DNA of 64,000 nucleotides from Sinorhizobium sp. B11 (GTDB lineage: Bacteria > Pseudomonadota > Alphaproteobacteria > Rhizobiales > Rhizobiaceae). The stretch's first letter is position 1; the number at the start of each line of letters is the position of its first letter. The notes below the pieces were generated by a model, which did no database searches, was not told the DNA's origin, and saw only the letters and a program-made list of their open reading frames with translations. The stretch is from contig CP091033.1 in NCBI GenBank assembly GCA_039725955.1, forward strand, positions 744,001-808,000, read 5' to 3'. Positions 1 through 8,624 of this stretch are shown piece by piece. The position numbers and the translations under genes are program-made.

Positions 1-1
1 T

Positions 2-325
2 GTGATCCGGGGTTACAAGGCCGATCTCAACCGGCGCAAACTCGGGCTCGGCGTCCTTGCCTTCATCCGAGTGAAGATAGATGGTCATAACGAGGCAGAG
101 GCGGACGCCTTTGCCGCCGAGGTTGCACGGCTACAGGAAGTCGTCGCTTGTTATAGCATTGCCGGAGATTCGGATTTTCTATTGCAGGTCGTCTCGGCTG
201 ATCTCGATTCCTATGCCGATTTCGCCATGTCGGTCGTGCGCCGCCTGCCGCGCATCAAGGAAATGCAGACCACGTTTGTTCTTAAGGAAATCAAACCGTT
301 CGAAGGTTTTCCGGTAGGATTTTAA
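2..325 (+). CDS. Lrp/AsnC family transcriptional regulator, C-terminal part (5' end outside window)
   Basis: Only the last 107 residues are in the window; the reading frame is open to the first base, so the start and the N-terminal helix-turn-helix lie upstream. The visible part reads as the RAM (ligand-binding, oligomerising) domain of Lrp/AsnC regulators: a beta strand ending in AFIRVKI, a helix, then the VVACYSIAGDSDFLLQV strand with the conserved GDxDFLL turn, and a final strand before KEIKPFEGFPVGF. Members bind amino acids and act as local or global regulators. The target cannot be told because the neighbours upstream are missing. Family call is firm, specificity unknown. Confidence 0.9.
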   Translation: MIRGYKADLNRRKLGLGVLAFIRVKIDGHNEAEADAFAAEVARLQEVVACYSIAGDSDFLLQVVSADLDSYADFAMSVVRRLPRIKEMQTTFVLKEIKPFEGFPVGF

Positions 326-357
326 GAAGCGGATCCGAATTGATGATCGGTGGAAAT

Positions 358-383
358 AGCCGTCCAGCGGGTGCTGGACGGCT
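358..383 (+). terminator. Perfect 11-bp hairpin downstream of the Lrp-type gene
   Basis: AGCCGTCCAGC at 358-368 pairs perfectly with GCTGGACGGCT at 373-383 across a 4-base loop, 33 bases after the stop of the Lrp-type gene. There is no T-tract after it, so it is a hairpin terminator candidate without the classic U-run; an RNA-stability element is an alternative. The rest of 326-697 holds no gene I can support. Confidence 0.5.
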
Positions 384-644
384 AGAGGGTACTGAAAAGC
401 GGGCCGTCATGGCTTCAATATAGCTGGATCAAATAATCACATTTCAACAGATCCAGAATGATCGGTGACGCTTGCGCGAGACTTTTCGCGACGCACAATA
501 AGTATGACAATTTGATTTGTCAGGCCGTGCCACAGTTGTTGAGCCGTTTGCCGCGATGTGTACCAGCACAGAAGAATTCAGTTTCCAGGAAGCCGAAATT
601 TTTAGTTTCCACCCGATTGACCGGATCGGAAACCTTGCGTTAGC

Positions 645-672
645 TTGATTAAATCAATTTGATTGAATCAAA
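645..672 (+). promoter_or_regulatory. Tandem palindromic operator before the Opp-type importer
   Basis: Two palindromes sit end to end: TTGATT-A-AATCAA (645-657) and TTTGATT-G-AATCAAA (658-672), centres 14 bases apart, ending 25 bases before the ATG at 698. A TTGACC at 617-622 with a poor -10 (TAGCTT, 641-646) would put the transcription start inside or beside the repeats, the usual place for a repressor site. The ROK regulator at 8618-9820 is the obvious candidate binder, but that pairing is inference. The spacer of the TTGAT/ATCAA arms is 3, not 4, so this is not a standard FNR box. Confidence 0.5.
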
Positions 673-697
673 AAATAACAACTAAGGGAACGAAAAA

Positions 698-2392
698 ATG
701 GGACTGGATAAGAGCGTAATCCGCAGTGTTTCTGCGCGCGCCGCCTGGGCCGCGGCCACCGCCCTGACGGTGGTGATGACCTTTGGTATATCGGCTGCTT
801 CGGCTGCCGAATCCGTGCTGACGATGCATATCGAAGAGCAGTCGAGCTGGGTGCAAAACTTCAATCCGTTCGATCTTGCCGGTCGTCGGCAGAGCACCAT
901 GGATTTCATCTATGAGCCGCTGGTCATCTTCAACGCGCAGGATGGCGGCAAGCCGGTCTGGCGCTTGGCGACAAGCTACAAGTTTTCCGACGATATGATG
1001 TCGATCACCTATGAATTGCGGCCCGGCGCGAAATGGTCTGATGGACAGCCGCTGACCTCAGCTGACGTCAAGTACACAATCGATCTGATGCTGAAGAATG
1101 CCGCGCTCGACACGGTTGGTGTCGGCGAGACCGTTGCATCCGTCGAGGCGCCGTCGCCGACGGAGGTGACGATCAAGCTCAAGGCCGTCAATTCCGACTT
1201 CCCGGAATCGCTTGCCGATCTTGCCGTCGTTCCCCAACATGTCTGGAAGGATGTTTCAGATCCGGTTGCTTTCAAGAATGAGAAGCCGATCGGTTCCGGT
1301 CCGATGACGGAAGTGCGCCGGTTCACGCCGCAGGTTTATGAACAGTGCCGCAACCCGGACTACTGGGATGCCGCTTCGCTGCATGTCGATTGCCTGCGAC
1401 TGCCGCAGATTTCCGGCAACGACCAGATGCTCGCGATCCTGCCGGAAGGCAATATGGATTGGATCGGCTCCTTCATCCCCGAGATCGACAAGACCTTCGT
1501 GGCGCTCGACGCCGATCACAACGGCTACTGGCAGCCGCCGGCTGAAACCGTCGCCTTCCAGATGAACTTCAAGAGCAAGGACGAGGGCAATCTGGAAGCC
1601 TACAAGGATCTGAACTTCCGTCACGCCTTCAGCCTCGCCATGGACCGCAAGTCGATGGTCGACATTGCCGGCTTCGGCTATCCCGTCGTCAACGAACATG
1701 CCTCCGGCCTGCCGCCCCGCTTTGAAGGCTGGCGCAACAAGGCTGCCGAAGGCGACAAGGATGCCTTCATGGGTTTTGATACCGAGAAGGCCAGCAAGAT
1801 CCTCGACGACGCAGGCTACAAGAAGGGTTCGGACGGCTTTCGTACGACGCCGAGCGGCAAGCCGATCAATTTCCCGATCATCGTTCCCAATGGCTGGACA
1901 GACTGGATCGATGCCGTGCAGATCGCCGTCGAAGGCCTGCGCGCAGCCGGCATCAATGCTTCGGTCACGACACCGGAATACGAACAGTGGCGCAAGCAGA
2001 TTCTCGACGGTAGTTTCGAGGTCGTCATGAACTCGCGTGCCGATGGGGCGACTCCATTCCGCGGCTATTACCAAAGCCTGTCGACGGCTTATGCCGGCCG
2101 CGTCACAGGTGCTCCCTCGCGCTATTCCAACCCGAAACTCGACGCGCTCTTCGATCAATATCTGAAGGCGACGTCCGATGATGATCACAAGAAGATCTTC
2201 AACGATATTCAGCTGCTGGTGGCCGAAGATTTCCCCGTCGTGCCTGTCTTCAATGGTCCGACCTGGTATCAGTTCTCCAGCAAGCGCTTTACCGGCTGGG
2301 TAACCGACAAAGACCCGGTCATGAACCCGGAAGATCACGATAACAACCGGATGCGCCTCATGCATCTGCTCCGCCTGAAGCCGGTCCAATAA
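698..2392 (+). CDS. ABC transporter substrate-binding protein, family 5 (peptide/oligosaccharide type)
   Basis: A 564-residue periplasmic binding protein of the SBP_bac_5 (OppA/DppA) family. It opens with a long signal peptide (basic n-region, AAWAAATALTVVMTFGI core, ASA-AE cleavage region near residue 39). The family's NFNPFD and YEPLV stretches and the GAKWSDGQPLTSADVKYT motif follow, with a typical C-terminal lobe. The start has an AAGGGA ribosome-binding site. It is first of six tightly packed genes with two permeases, two ATPases, a GNAT protein and a GH20 hexosaminidase. That context suggests GlcNAc-containing oligosaccharides (family 5 proteins are known to bind chito-oligosaccharides in some bacteria) rather than peptides. 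Ligand is inferred. Confidence 0.9.
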   Translation: MGLDKSVIRSVSARAAWAAATALTVVMTFGISAASAAESVLTMHIEEQSSWVQNFNPFDLAGRRQSTMDFIYEPLVIFNAQDGGKPVWRLATSYKFSDDMMSITYELRPGAKWSDGQPLTSADVKYTIDLMLKNAALDTVGVGETVASVEAPSPTEVTIKLKAVNSDFPESLADLAVVPQHVWKDVSDPVAFKNEKPIGSGPMTEVRRFTPQVYEQCRNPDYWDAASLHVDCLRLPQISGNDQMLAILPEGNMDWIGSFIPEIDKTFVALDADHNGYWQPPAETVAFQMNFKSKDEGNLEAYKDLNFRHAFSLAMDRKSMVDIAGFGYPVVNEHASGLPPRFEGWRNKAAEGDKDAFMGFDTEKASKILDDAGYKKGSDGFRTTPSGKPINFPIIVPNGWTDWIDAVQIAVEGLRAAGINASVTTPEYEQWRKQILDGSFEVVMNSRADGATPFRGYYQSLSTAYAGRVTGAPSRYSNPKLDALFDQYLKATSDDDHKKIFNDIQLLVAEDFPVVPVFNGPTWYQFSSKRFTGWVTDKDPVMNPEDHDNNRMRLMHLLRLKPVQ

Positions 2393-2411
2393 GACCGGCG
2401 AGGCAAGGGAC

Positions 2412-3392
2412 ATGCGTGTTTCCGGACGGCGCCTTGGCGTCTATGCAGTCGCCCTGGCGTTCGCCATCGTGATGAACTTCATACTTCCCCGGCTTATGCC
2501 GGGGACGCCCGTCGATGCCATGGTCGCGCAGCTCGGCCCGCGGGCGACACCTGCAGCCGTCGAGGCGATCAAGGCACGCTTCGGCGCAGTCGATCAGCCG
2601 GTGCTCCTGCAATTCGTCGACTATATGAAGGGACTTGCAACCTTCGATCTCGGCGTCTCGGTCAAATATTACCCTCAGACGGTTGTCCAGGTCCTCAGCC
2701 GCTCGACAATCTGGACGATTTTCCTTGTCGTCACCGCCATCATTTTTTCGCTCAGCGTCGGTGTGGTTCTGGGTGCAATTTCCGCCTGGCGGCGCGGCGG
2801 ACGTTTCGACACGATCATCTCCCCGCTCGCGGTCGTGATGATTTCGGTGCCGCCTGTCATCGTGGGTCTGACGACGCTCTTCATGTTCGGTGTGTCGCTG
2901 CGGTGGCTGCCCGTTGGCTACGCCTATGATCCGAACCTCGATCCGGGGTTAAACTTCACTTTCGCCGGCAGCGTCTTCATCCACGCCATCATGCCGGTGC
3001 TGACGCTGTCGCCGTTCCTGATCGGGGAGTTTCAGACGACCATGCGCTCGTCGATGATCTCGGTGCTCGGGGAGGATTACGTCACAATGGGCCGTGCAAA
3101 GGGCCTCAGCCATCTGAGCGTGATGTTCGGCTATGGTGCGCGCAATGCCATGCTTCCGGTCCTGACGAACCTCGCTCTTATGCTCGGCGCCGTCTTCGGC
3201 GGTTCGATCGTCACCGAAATCGTCTTCAACTATCCGGGACTCGGCTTGACGCTCTATACCGCAAGCATCGCTCGCGACTATCCGGTCATCCAGGGCCAGC
3301 TCCTGCTGATGACGCTCGCAACGCTCGGCGCGAATTTCCTCGTCGATATCATCTACGGGTTCATCGACCCCAGGCTGCGGGATGCCGTGTAA
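2412..3392 (+). CDS. ABC transporter permease, OppB/DppB type
   Basis: A 326-residue inner-membrane permease with the DppB layout: an N-terminal transmembrane helix (VALAFAIVMNFILPRLMPGTP), a periplasmic segment, and about five more helices. The EAA loop that docks on the ATPase is visible as GEDYVTMGRAKGLSHLSVM near residue 220. The C-terminus (YGFIDPRLRDAV) is typical of the family. It lies 19 bases after the binding-protein gene. Its stop overlaps the ATG of the next permease by one base, so the two are translationally coupled. It forms the heterodimeric channel with the product of 3392-4294. Confidence 0.92.
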   Translation: MRVSGRRLGVYAVALAFAIVMNFILPRLMPGTPVDAMVAQLGPRATPAAVEAIKARFGAVDQPVLLQFVDYMKGLATFDLGVSVKYYPQTVVQVLSRSTIWTIFLVVTAIIFSLSVGVVLGAISAWRRGGRFDTIISPLAVVMISVPPVIVGLTTLFMFGVSLRWLPVGYAYDPNLDPGLNFTFAGSVFIHAIMPVLTLSPFLIGEFQTTMRSSMISVLGEDYVTMGRAKGLSHLSVMFGYGARNAMLPVLTNLALMLGAVFGGSIVTEIVFNYPGLGLTLYTASIARDYPVIQGQLLLMTLATLGANFLVDIIYGFIDPRLRDAV

Positions 3393-4294
3393 TGGGAGCC
3401 ACGCTCAGATCCATTGTTCGTCAGAAGAAGGCCGTCGCCGGTCTGATCATCGTCGTCGGACTCTGGCTGATGGCATTGCTTGCCCCTGTCATCGCCCCTG
3501 GCGAGCCGGGCGCACGTGTCGGCCGTTCGCACCAGCCACCTTCCATCGAGCATGTGCTTGGCACGACGAAAATGGGCCGAGACGTCTATCGCCAGTTCGT
3601 CTGGGGTGCCCGCAGTTCGCTGTCGGTCGGTTTTGCAACGGGCATTGCCATCACCGTCATCGGCACCGCGATCGGCCTCGTCGCCGGTTACGCCGGAGGC
3701 AGGACGGACGCCGCGCTCGACCTTGCGACAAACGCAGTTCTGGTCGTACCAAACATGCCGCTTCTGATCCTGCTTGCCTCCTTTGCCGGCACGGTCGGGC
3801 CGATGACGATCATGACCATCATCGCGCTGACCTCCTGGCCATGGGGCGCGCGCATGACGCGCTCGCAGACCATGGCGCTGCGCAACCGCGATTTTGTCAC
3901 CGCATCGAAAATGATCGGCGAACCGGCATGGCGCATCATCTTCGTCGAGATCCTGCCGAACCTGACGCCGCTGATCGGCATTAACCTCGTCGGCAGCATC
4001 ATCTACGCGATCGTCGCACAGACGACGCTCGAATATCTCGGCTTCGGCGATCCACTGAAAGTTTCCTGGGGCACGATGCTCTATAATGCCCAGAATGCAT
4101 CGGCGATCATGGTCGGCGCGTGGTGGGACGTCGGCGTGCCGGCCATCGGCATCGCGCTGACCGGCCTCGGCCTTGCGCTGCTTAACTTTGCCTTCGACGA
4201 GATCGCCAATCCGCAGCTTCGCTCCGGTCCGGCACTGACGCGCTGGTTCCGGCTCACCCGTGCCCGCAACCGTGAACTGGAGGCACGCCGATGA
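3392..4294 (+). CDS. ABC transporter permease, OppC/DppC type
   Basis: A 300-residue permease, partner of the preceding OppB-type protein. It shows the OppC N-terminal helix (VAGLIIVVGLWLMALLAPVIAPG), the HVLGTTKMGRDVYRQFVWGARSSL signature before the core domain, and an EAA loop (RNRDFVTASKMIGEPAWRII) near residue 170. The C-terminal tail is longer and more basic than usual (TRWFRLTRARNRELEARR). The start overlaps the previous stop (TAATG) and its own stop overlaps the next ATG (ATGA), so expression is coupled through the operon. Confidence 0.92.
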   Translation: MGATLRSIVRQKKAVAGLIIVVGLWLMALLAPVIAPGEPGARVGRSHQPPSIEHVLGTTKMGRDVYRQFVWGARSSLSVGFATGIAITVIGTAIGLVAGYAGGRTDAALDLATNAVLVVPNMPLLILLASFAGTVGPMTIMTIIALTSWPWGARMTRSQTMALRNRDFVTASKMIGEPAWRIIFVEILPNLTPLIGINLVGSIIYAIVAQTTLEYLGFGDPLKVSWGTMLYNAQNASAIMVGAWWDVGVPAIGIALTGLGLALLNFAFDEIANPQLRSGPALTRWFRLTRARNRELEARR

Positions 4295-5106
4295 CCAGCA
4301 ATCTCCTGGAAATCGAAAAGCTCAATGTCGACTACCTGCTCGACAGGGGAGAGTTCCGCGCCGTCAAGGATGTCTCCTTCAATATCGGCAAGGGCGAGAT
4401 CTTCGGGCTTGCCGGCGAATCCGGCTGCGGCAAGAGCACAATCGCCTATGCCATCACGCGACTGTCCAAGGCCCCTGCCTGGATCAGCGGCGGTAGCATC
4501 CGCATGGATGGGCAGGATCTTCTGAAGATGCCCGAGCGCGATCTGCAGAAGATCCGCTGGAAGCGCATCGGTATGGTCTTTCAGAGCGCGATGAACTCAC
4601 TCAATCCGCTAATGCGGGTCGAAGCGCAGTTTCATGATGTGCTTCACAGGCACACCGGCTGCTCGCGTCAGGAGTCGCGGGCGCGCGGAGAGGAGATGTT
4701 CCGGCTCGTGGGCATACCGTCGCAGCGCATCAGCGACTATCCGCATCAGTTTTCGGGCGGTATGCGACAGCGCATTGTCATCGCCATTTGCCTGGCGCTG
4801 AGGCCCGAGCTCATCATCATGGACGAGCCGACAACGGCGCTCGATGTCGTCGTGCAGCGCGAAATCCTCGAACAGGTCGTCGACCTGCAGCGAGCTTACG
4901 GGTTTTCGGTGCTGTTCATCACCCATGACCTGCATCTGATGGCGCAACTCTGCCAGCGCATTGGCGTCATGCTGAAGGGCGAACTCGTTGAGGTCGGAGA
5001 TGTCAGCCAGGTCAGTCAGGCGCCGTTGCATGATTATACGCGCAAGCTCTGGAACGCCATTCCCCAGCTTCCGAGCACGCCCCATCTTTCAGGAGCACTG
5101 GCATGA
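4291..5106 (+). CDS. ABC transporter ATP-binding protein, OppD/DppD type
   Basis: A 271-residue cytoplasmic ATPase that energises the importer. Walker A is GESGCGKST near residue 46, the Q-loop is in MVFQSAMNSLNPLMR, the signature is SGGMRQR, and Walker B is LIIMDEPTTALD followed by the switch His in ITHD. It is shorter than typical OppD proteins (about 320 residues): the C-terminal oligopeptide-transporter extension after LVEVGDVSQ is much reduced. ATGA overlaps at both ends couple it to the neighbouring genes. Confidence 0.92.
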   Translation: MTSNLLEIEKLNVDYLLDRGEFRAVKDVSFNIGKGEIFGLAGESGCGKSTIAYAITRLSKAPAWISGGSIRMDGQDLLKMPERDLQKIRWKRIGMVFQSAMNSLNPLMRVEAQFHDVLHRHTGCSRQESRARGEEMFRLVGIPSQRISDYPHQFSGGMRQRIVIAICLALRPELIIMDEPTTALDVVVQREILEQVVDLQRAYGFSVLFITHDLHLMAQLCQRIGVMLKGELVEVGDVSQVSQAPLHDYTRKLWNAIPQLPSTPHLSGALA

Positions 5107-6029
5107 AGCCCGAGGCAAGTCCGTCCACGGCCACACCCGTCATACGGATCGAAGAGATCAGGCGACAATTCGGACCGGTGCATGCACTGAAAGGCGTTTC
5201 CTTCTCGCTCCATCCCGGCCGCGCGCTGGCGCTTGTCGGCGAGTCCGGCTGTGGCAAGACGACCTGTGCCCGTATCATCGCGCGTCTCGACCGGCCGACC
5301 GGCGGCAAGCTATTCTTTCGCGAGCAGGATCTGACCGCGCAGGGGACGGCGAGGGATGAACGTCTCTATCGCAAGGACGTTCAGATGGTCTTCCAGGATC
5401 CGTTCTCGTCACTCAATCCCGCCTTCACGGTCAGCCATCATCTTTCCCGGCCACTGCAGCTTCATAGCCAGGACACGTCGCGGATAGCTCTTGAGGATGG
5501 CATTACGGAATTGCTGACAAGCGTCGGTTTGGACCCGGCCGTGTCGAAGCAGAAATTCCCGCATGAGCTTTCCGGCGGCCAGCGGCAACGCGTCAACATT
5601 GCCCGGGCTCTTGCGGTCGCGCCGAGCGTGCTGGTTGCAGACGAGCCGACGTCGATGCTCGATGTTTCCATCCGCAAGGACATTCTCGATCTGCTTGCCC
5701 GGGTGAAGAGGGAGAACGAACTGGCGATGCTCTATATTACCCATGACATCGCAACGGCGGCGCATGTGGCCGAAGAGATCGTCGTGATGTTTGCCGGTCA
5801 AATGGTCGAATGGGGTGATACAGAAACAGTGCTCTCCAAACCCCGCCATCCCTATACCCAGCTCCTGCTATCGGCGGTGCCCGATGGCGGACGCCCTTTC
5901 GTGACCGGCGGCAGTGCACGCTTCCTCGAGCAGGCAGAGCGCGTCCGTTCGCTCAGCCGTCCGGAATCCACGGTGATCGAACAGATCGGCCCCAATCATT
6001 TCATGCGCGCACTCGGCGCCCAAAGCTAA
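5103..6029 (+). CDS. ABC transporter ATP-binding protein, OppF/DppF type
   Basis: A 308-residue ATPase, second nucleotide-binding subunit of the importer. Walker A is GESGCGKTT, the Q-loop QMVFQDPFSSLNP is the OppF hallmark, the signature is LSGGQRQRVNIARAL, and Walker B is VLVADEPTSMLDVS. A C-terminal extension after HPYTQLLLSAVP is present, as in the family. It starts by ATGA overlap with the OppD-type gene and ends 14 bases before the GNAT gene, so it belongs to the same operon. Confidence 0.92.
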   Translation: MKPEASPSTATPVIRIEEIRRQFGPVHALKGVSFSLHPGRALALVGESGCGKTTCARIIARLDRPTGGKLFFREQDLTAQGTARDERLYRKDVQMVFQDPFSSLNPAFTVSHHLSRPLQLHSQDTSRIALEDGITELLTSVGLDPAVSKQKFPHELSGGQRQRVNIARALAVAPSVLVADEPTSMLDVSIRKDILDLLARVKRENELAMLYITHDIATAAHVAEEIVVMFAGQMVEWGDTETVLSKPRHPYTQLLLSAVPDGGRPFVTGGSARFLEQAERVRSLSRPESTVIEQIGPNHFMRALGAQS

Positions 6030-6043
6030 CAGGACATACGCCA

Positions 6044-6514
6044 ATGGATTATCTCGTGAACCTGTCCACTCTTCCGCAGGACACAAAATCACCCGACGCG
6101 ATGGCAAAAGCGGGCGTCACTATCCGCCGGGCACTGCCTCCTGAACTGAAGCTGATTGTCCGCTGGATCGGCGAGCATTTCGGCGACGCGTGGGCAAGCG
6201 AGGCAACGGTTGCGATGACGCGCCAGCCGCCGACCTGCTTCATCGCTACGCGCGAAGGCAGGCTCGTCGGCTTTGCCTGCCACGAGGCGACCGCTCCCGA
6301 TTTCTTCGGGCCGACCGGTGTCGATGAAAGCATGCGGGGGCTCGGCGTCGGCAGGGCGCTGCTCTTTGCCAGCCTCAACGACCTGAAGACCATGGGCTAT
6401 GGTTATGCGATCATCGGCGATGTCGGCCCATCCGCCTTTTACGAGAAAGCCGTCGGCGCCACTCCCATCCCCGATTCCGCTCCCGGCATCTATGCCGGCA
6501 TGCTCAAGAGCTGA
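6044..6514 (+). CDS. GNAT family N-acetyltransferase
   Basis: A 156-residue cytoplasmic protein with the GNAT fold. The acetyl-CoA pyrophosphate-binding motif A is visible as DESMRGLGVGRALL near residue 100, preceded by the strand GRLVGFACHEA and followed by the helix and strand FASLNDLKTMGYGYAIIGD and the FYEKAVGA segment. GNAT enzymes move an acetyl group from acetyl-CoA to an amine. Sitting between the importer and a hexosaminidase, an amino sugar is a reasonable substrate, but this is inference. An internal ATG (about 6101) is an alternative start, since the first 19 residues are poorly GNAT-like. Confidence 0.85.
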   Translation: MDYLVNLSTLPQDTKSPDAMAKAGVTIRRALPPELKLIVRWIGEHFGDAWASEATVAMTRQPPTCFIATREGRLVGFACHEATAPDFFGPTGVDESMRGLGVGRALLFASLNDLKTMGYGYAIIGDVGPSAFYEKAVGATPIPDSAPGIYAGMLKS

Positions 6515-6544
6515 TAACGACAGTCCGAACAGAAAGAAGCAATC

Positions 6545-8566
6545 ATGTCCAAACCGCGACATCCGGCCTTGCGGCTCGAAACTCTCTGGAATCCACCAGC
6601 CGACGGCAAGGATTTCTCCTATGTCCTGCAGCTCAAGAATCTGGCCGCCGAGCCACTCTCGGGCTTCTCGCTCTGCGTCAGTGGCCCAGGACGGGTCGAT
6701 CCCGCTGGACGTGTGGAGGGGGCAACCGTTTTAAAAAGGCTGTCGAACTTCACCGAATTCCAGCCGCCGGAAGGTTTCGTTCTCGGCAAGGGCGAGACCT
6801 GGACGATATCAGTCCACGCGCTGAGCTGGCAGTTTCGCCATTGGACGGATGGTGCGACCAGCGCCTATCTCGCTTTTGCCGACGGTAGCACCGTTTCGCT
6901 CGGGATCGAGCCCACGCGGTCATCTGCCAGCAATGCGCCCCTGAAGCGTGGCGCGGAGATTTTCCCCGTGCCGGCCATGGCGCCGGTGCAGGTTTCGATC
7001 ATTCCCTGGCCGAACCATGTGGCTGTCGCTTCACGGCGACCCTTGCCGGCAGGCTTCGCACTGCAGGCTGAAGATGCGGATGCGATAGCTGCAGCTGATA
7101 GCTTTAAGACACTGGTCTCCCATCTCTTTGCCGTCGAAGGTATCGTCCGCTCGCCTGCGGAAGGGGCTGCAACTGTCAGCTTGAAGAAGTCCGCCGGTCT
7201 CAGTCCCGAGGCATACCGGCTGACATTCGAAGAGGAGGCGATCACCGTCGAGGCAAATGGCCAGACCGGCTTTCTCTACGGCCTCGTGACCCTTGGCCAG
7301 ATCTGGCGGGGTGCGCGCCTGCATCCGCAGACTTTCCAGTTCCCGGCTTCAGGCGAAATTGTCGATGAACCATCGATGGCCTGGCGCGGTCTGCATCTGG
7401 ATGTTGCTCGTCAGTTCTACGGCGAGGCGGAAATCAAGAAACTGATGGCGGTACTCGCCTGGAACAAACTCAACCGCTTCCACTGGCACCTCTCCGATGA
7501 CGAGGCCTGGCGCGTGGAGATCGATGCATATCCGGCATTGACCGAGATCGGTGCGTGGCGCGGCCACGGTCTTGCCCTGCCGCCGCTGCTCGGCTCCAGC
7601 CCTGCCCGTACAGGCGGCTATTATACCAAGGACGCCATCCGTGAAATCGTCGCTTACGCCCAGGGGCTCGCTATCGAAATCGTTCCGGAGATCGATATAC
7701 CCGGCCACTGCTACGCAATGTTGCAGGCCATACCGGAGCTGCGAGATCCGCAGGAAGCCGGTAGCTACTATTCCGTCCAGGGCTTCCCCGATAATTGCAT
7801 CAACCCCGCTCGTGAAAAGACCTATGAGGTAATCGAAACGATCTTCTCGGAACTCATCGAGCTGTTCCCCTTCAAGACCATCCACATCGGTGCCGACGAA
7901 GTGCCGCTCGGCGCTTGGTCAGGCTCACCGGAGGCGCTCACAAATCTGCGTTCGCTCGCCGGTGACGACGTTGCCGATGCGCATGCGAAGCGCCTGAATG
8001 TCATTACCAATACTCATGGTGCCGACGATATCCACGGTTCTGGTGCTGCCTACCTGCAGGCCGAGTTTCTTGGGCGGGTTCAGCGCTTCCTTGCCTCCAA
8101 GGGCTGCATCACCGGCGGTTGGGAAGAAGCGGCGCATGGCGATGTCATCGACAAATCGAAGAGCTATCTTTGCAGCTGGCGCAATGTCGAAGTCGCCGCC
8201 GAGCTTGCCAATCGCGGTTATGAGATCGTCGTCTGCCCTGGGCAGGTCTATTATCTGGACATGGCGCTGCGGCCGGATTGGGACGAGCCGGGTGCGAGCT
8301 GGGCCGGCACCTCGGATGCCGAAAAGATCTATACGTTCGATCCGGTGGGCGGCTGGACTGAAACTCAGAAGCAGAAGCTTCGCGGTATCCAGGCCTGCAT
8401 CTGGTCCGAGCCGATGACGGATCGTGCCGTCTTTGACCGGCTCGTCTTCCCGCGTCTTTCGGCACTTGCCGAAACGGGCTGGACGAAGCCGTCTGCGAAA
8501 TCCTGGGAACGTTTCAAGGCACTCGCAGGGCTGATGCCACTGCTCTACGGGCTGCAGCAGTCTTGA
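6545..8566 (+). CDS. Beta-N-acetylhexosaminidase, glycoside hydrolase family 20
   Basis: A 673-residue glycosidase releasing terminal GlcNAc/GalNAc by substrate-assisted catalysis. The N-terminal 120 residues form a beta-rich extra domain, a GH20b-like domain follows (about 130-270), then the (beta/alpha)8 catalytic domain from WRGLHLDVARQFY. The family motifs HWHLSDDEAWRVEI, VPEIDIPGH and HIGADEVPLGAW are present; the last supplies the catalytic Asp451-Glu452 pair. There is no signal peptide, so it probably cleaves imported oligosaccharides in the cytoplasm, which fits its place as last gene of the importer operon. Start chosen at the ATG after AGAAAGAAG. Confidence 0.95.
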   Translation: MSKPRHPALRLETLWNPPADGKDFSYVLQLKNLAAEPLSGFSLCVSGPGRVDPAGRVEGATVLKRLSNFTEFQPPEGFVLGKGETWTISVHALSWQFRHWTDGATSAYLAFADGSTVSLGIEPTRSSASNAPLKRGAEIFPVPAMAPVQVSIIPWPNHVAVASRRPLPAGFALQAEDADAIAAADSFKTLVSHLFAVEGIVRSPAEGAATVSLKKSAGLSPEAYRLTFEEEAITVEANGQTGFLYGLVTLGQIWRGARLHPQTFQFPASGEIVDEPSMAWRGLHLDVARQFYGEAEIKKLMAVLAWNKLNRFHWHLSDDEAWRVEIDAYPALTEIGAWRGHGLALPPLLGSSPARTGGYYTKDAIREIVAYAQGLAIEIVPEIDIPGHCYAMLQAIPELRDPQEAGSYYSVQGFPDNCINPAREKTYEVIETIFSELIELFPFKTIHIGADEVPLGAWSGSPEALTNLRSLAGDDVADAHAKRLNVITNTHGADDIHGSGAAYLQAEFLGRVQRFLASKGCITGGWEEAAHGDVIDKSKSYLCSWRNVEVAAELANRGYEIVVCPGQVYYLDMALRPDWDEPGASWAGTSDAEKIYTFDPVGGWTETQKQKLRGIQACIWSEPMTDRAVFDRLVFPRLSALAETGWTKPSAKSWERFKALAGLMPLLYGLQQS

Positions 8567-8585
8567 TCGATTGATGAAACGGAGA

Positions 8586-8624
8586 CGGCTGATCTCACCT
8601 CTCGGTCGAGGAGGAGATCAGCCG
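8586..8624. terminator. Bidirectional hairpin between convergent hexosaminidase and ROK genes
   Basis: CGGCTGATCTC (8586-8596) pairs with GAGATCAGCCG (8614-8624), and the interior adds CCTC/GAGG, giving a long two-part stem. It starts 20 bases after the hexosaminidase stop and runs into the last codons of the convergent ROK gene, so it could end transcription from both sides. No T-tract follows. Confidence 0.55.

Noticed and set aside
458..643. 61-codon open frame upstream of the first binding-protein gene
   Set aside because: No ribosome-binding site, no recognisable composition or domain, and it runs into the promoter/operator region.
645..672. Reading the tandem palindromes as FNR boxes
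   Set aside because: TTGAT and ATCAA arms are separated by 3 bases in both copies; FNR/FixK boxes need 4.
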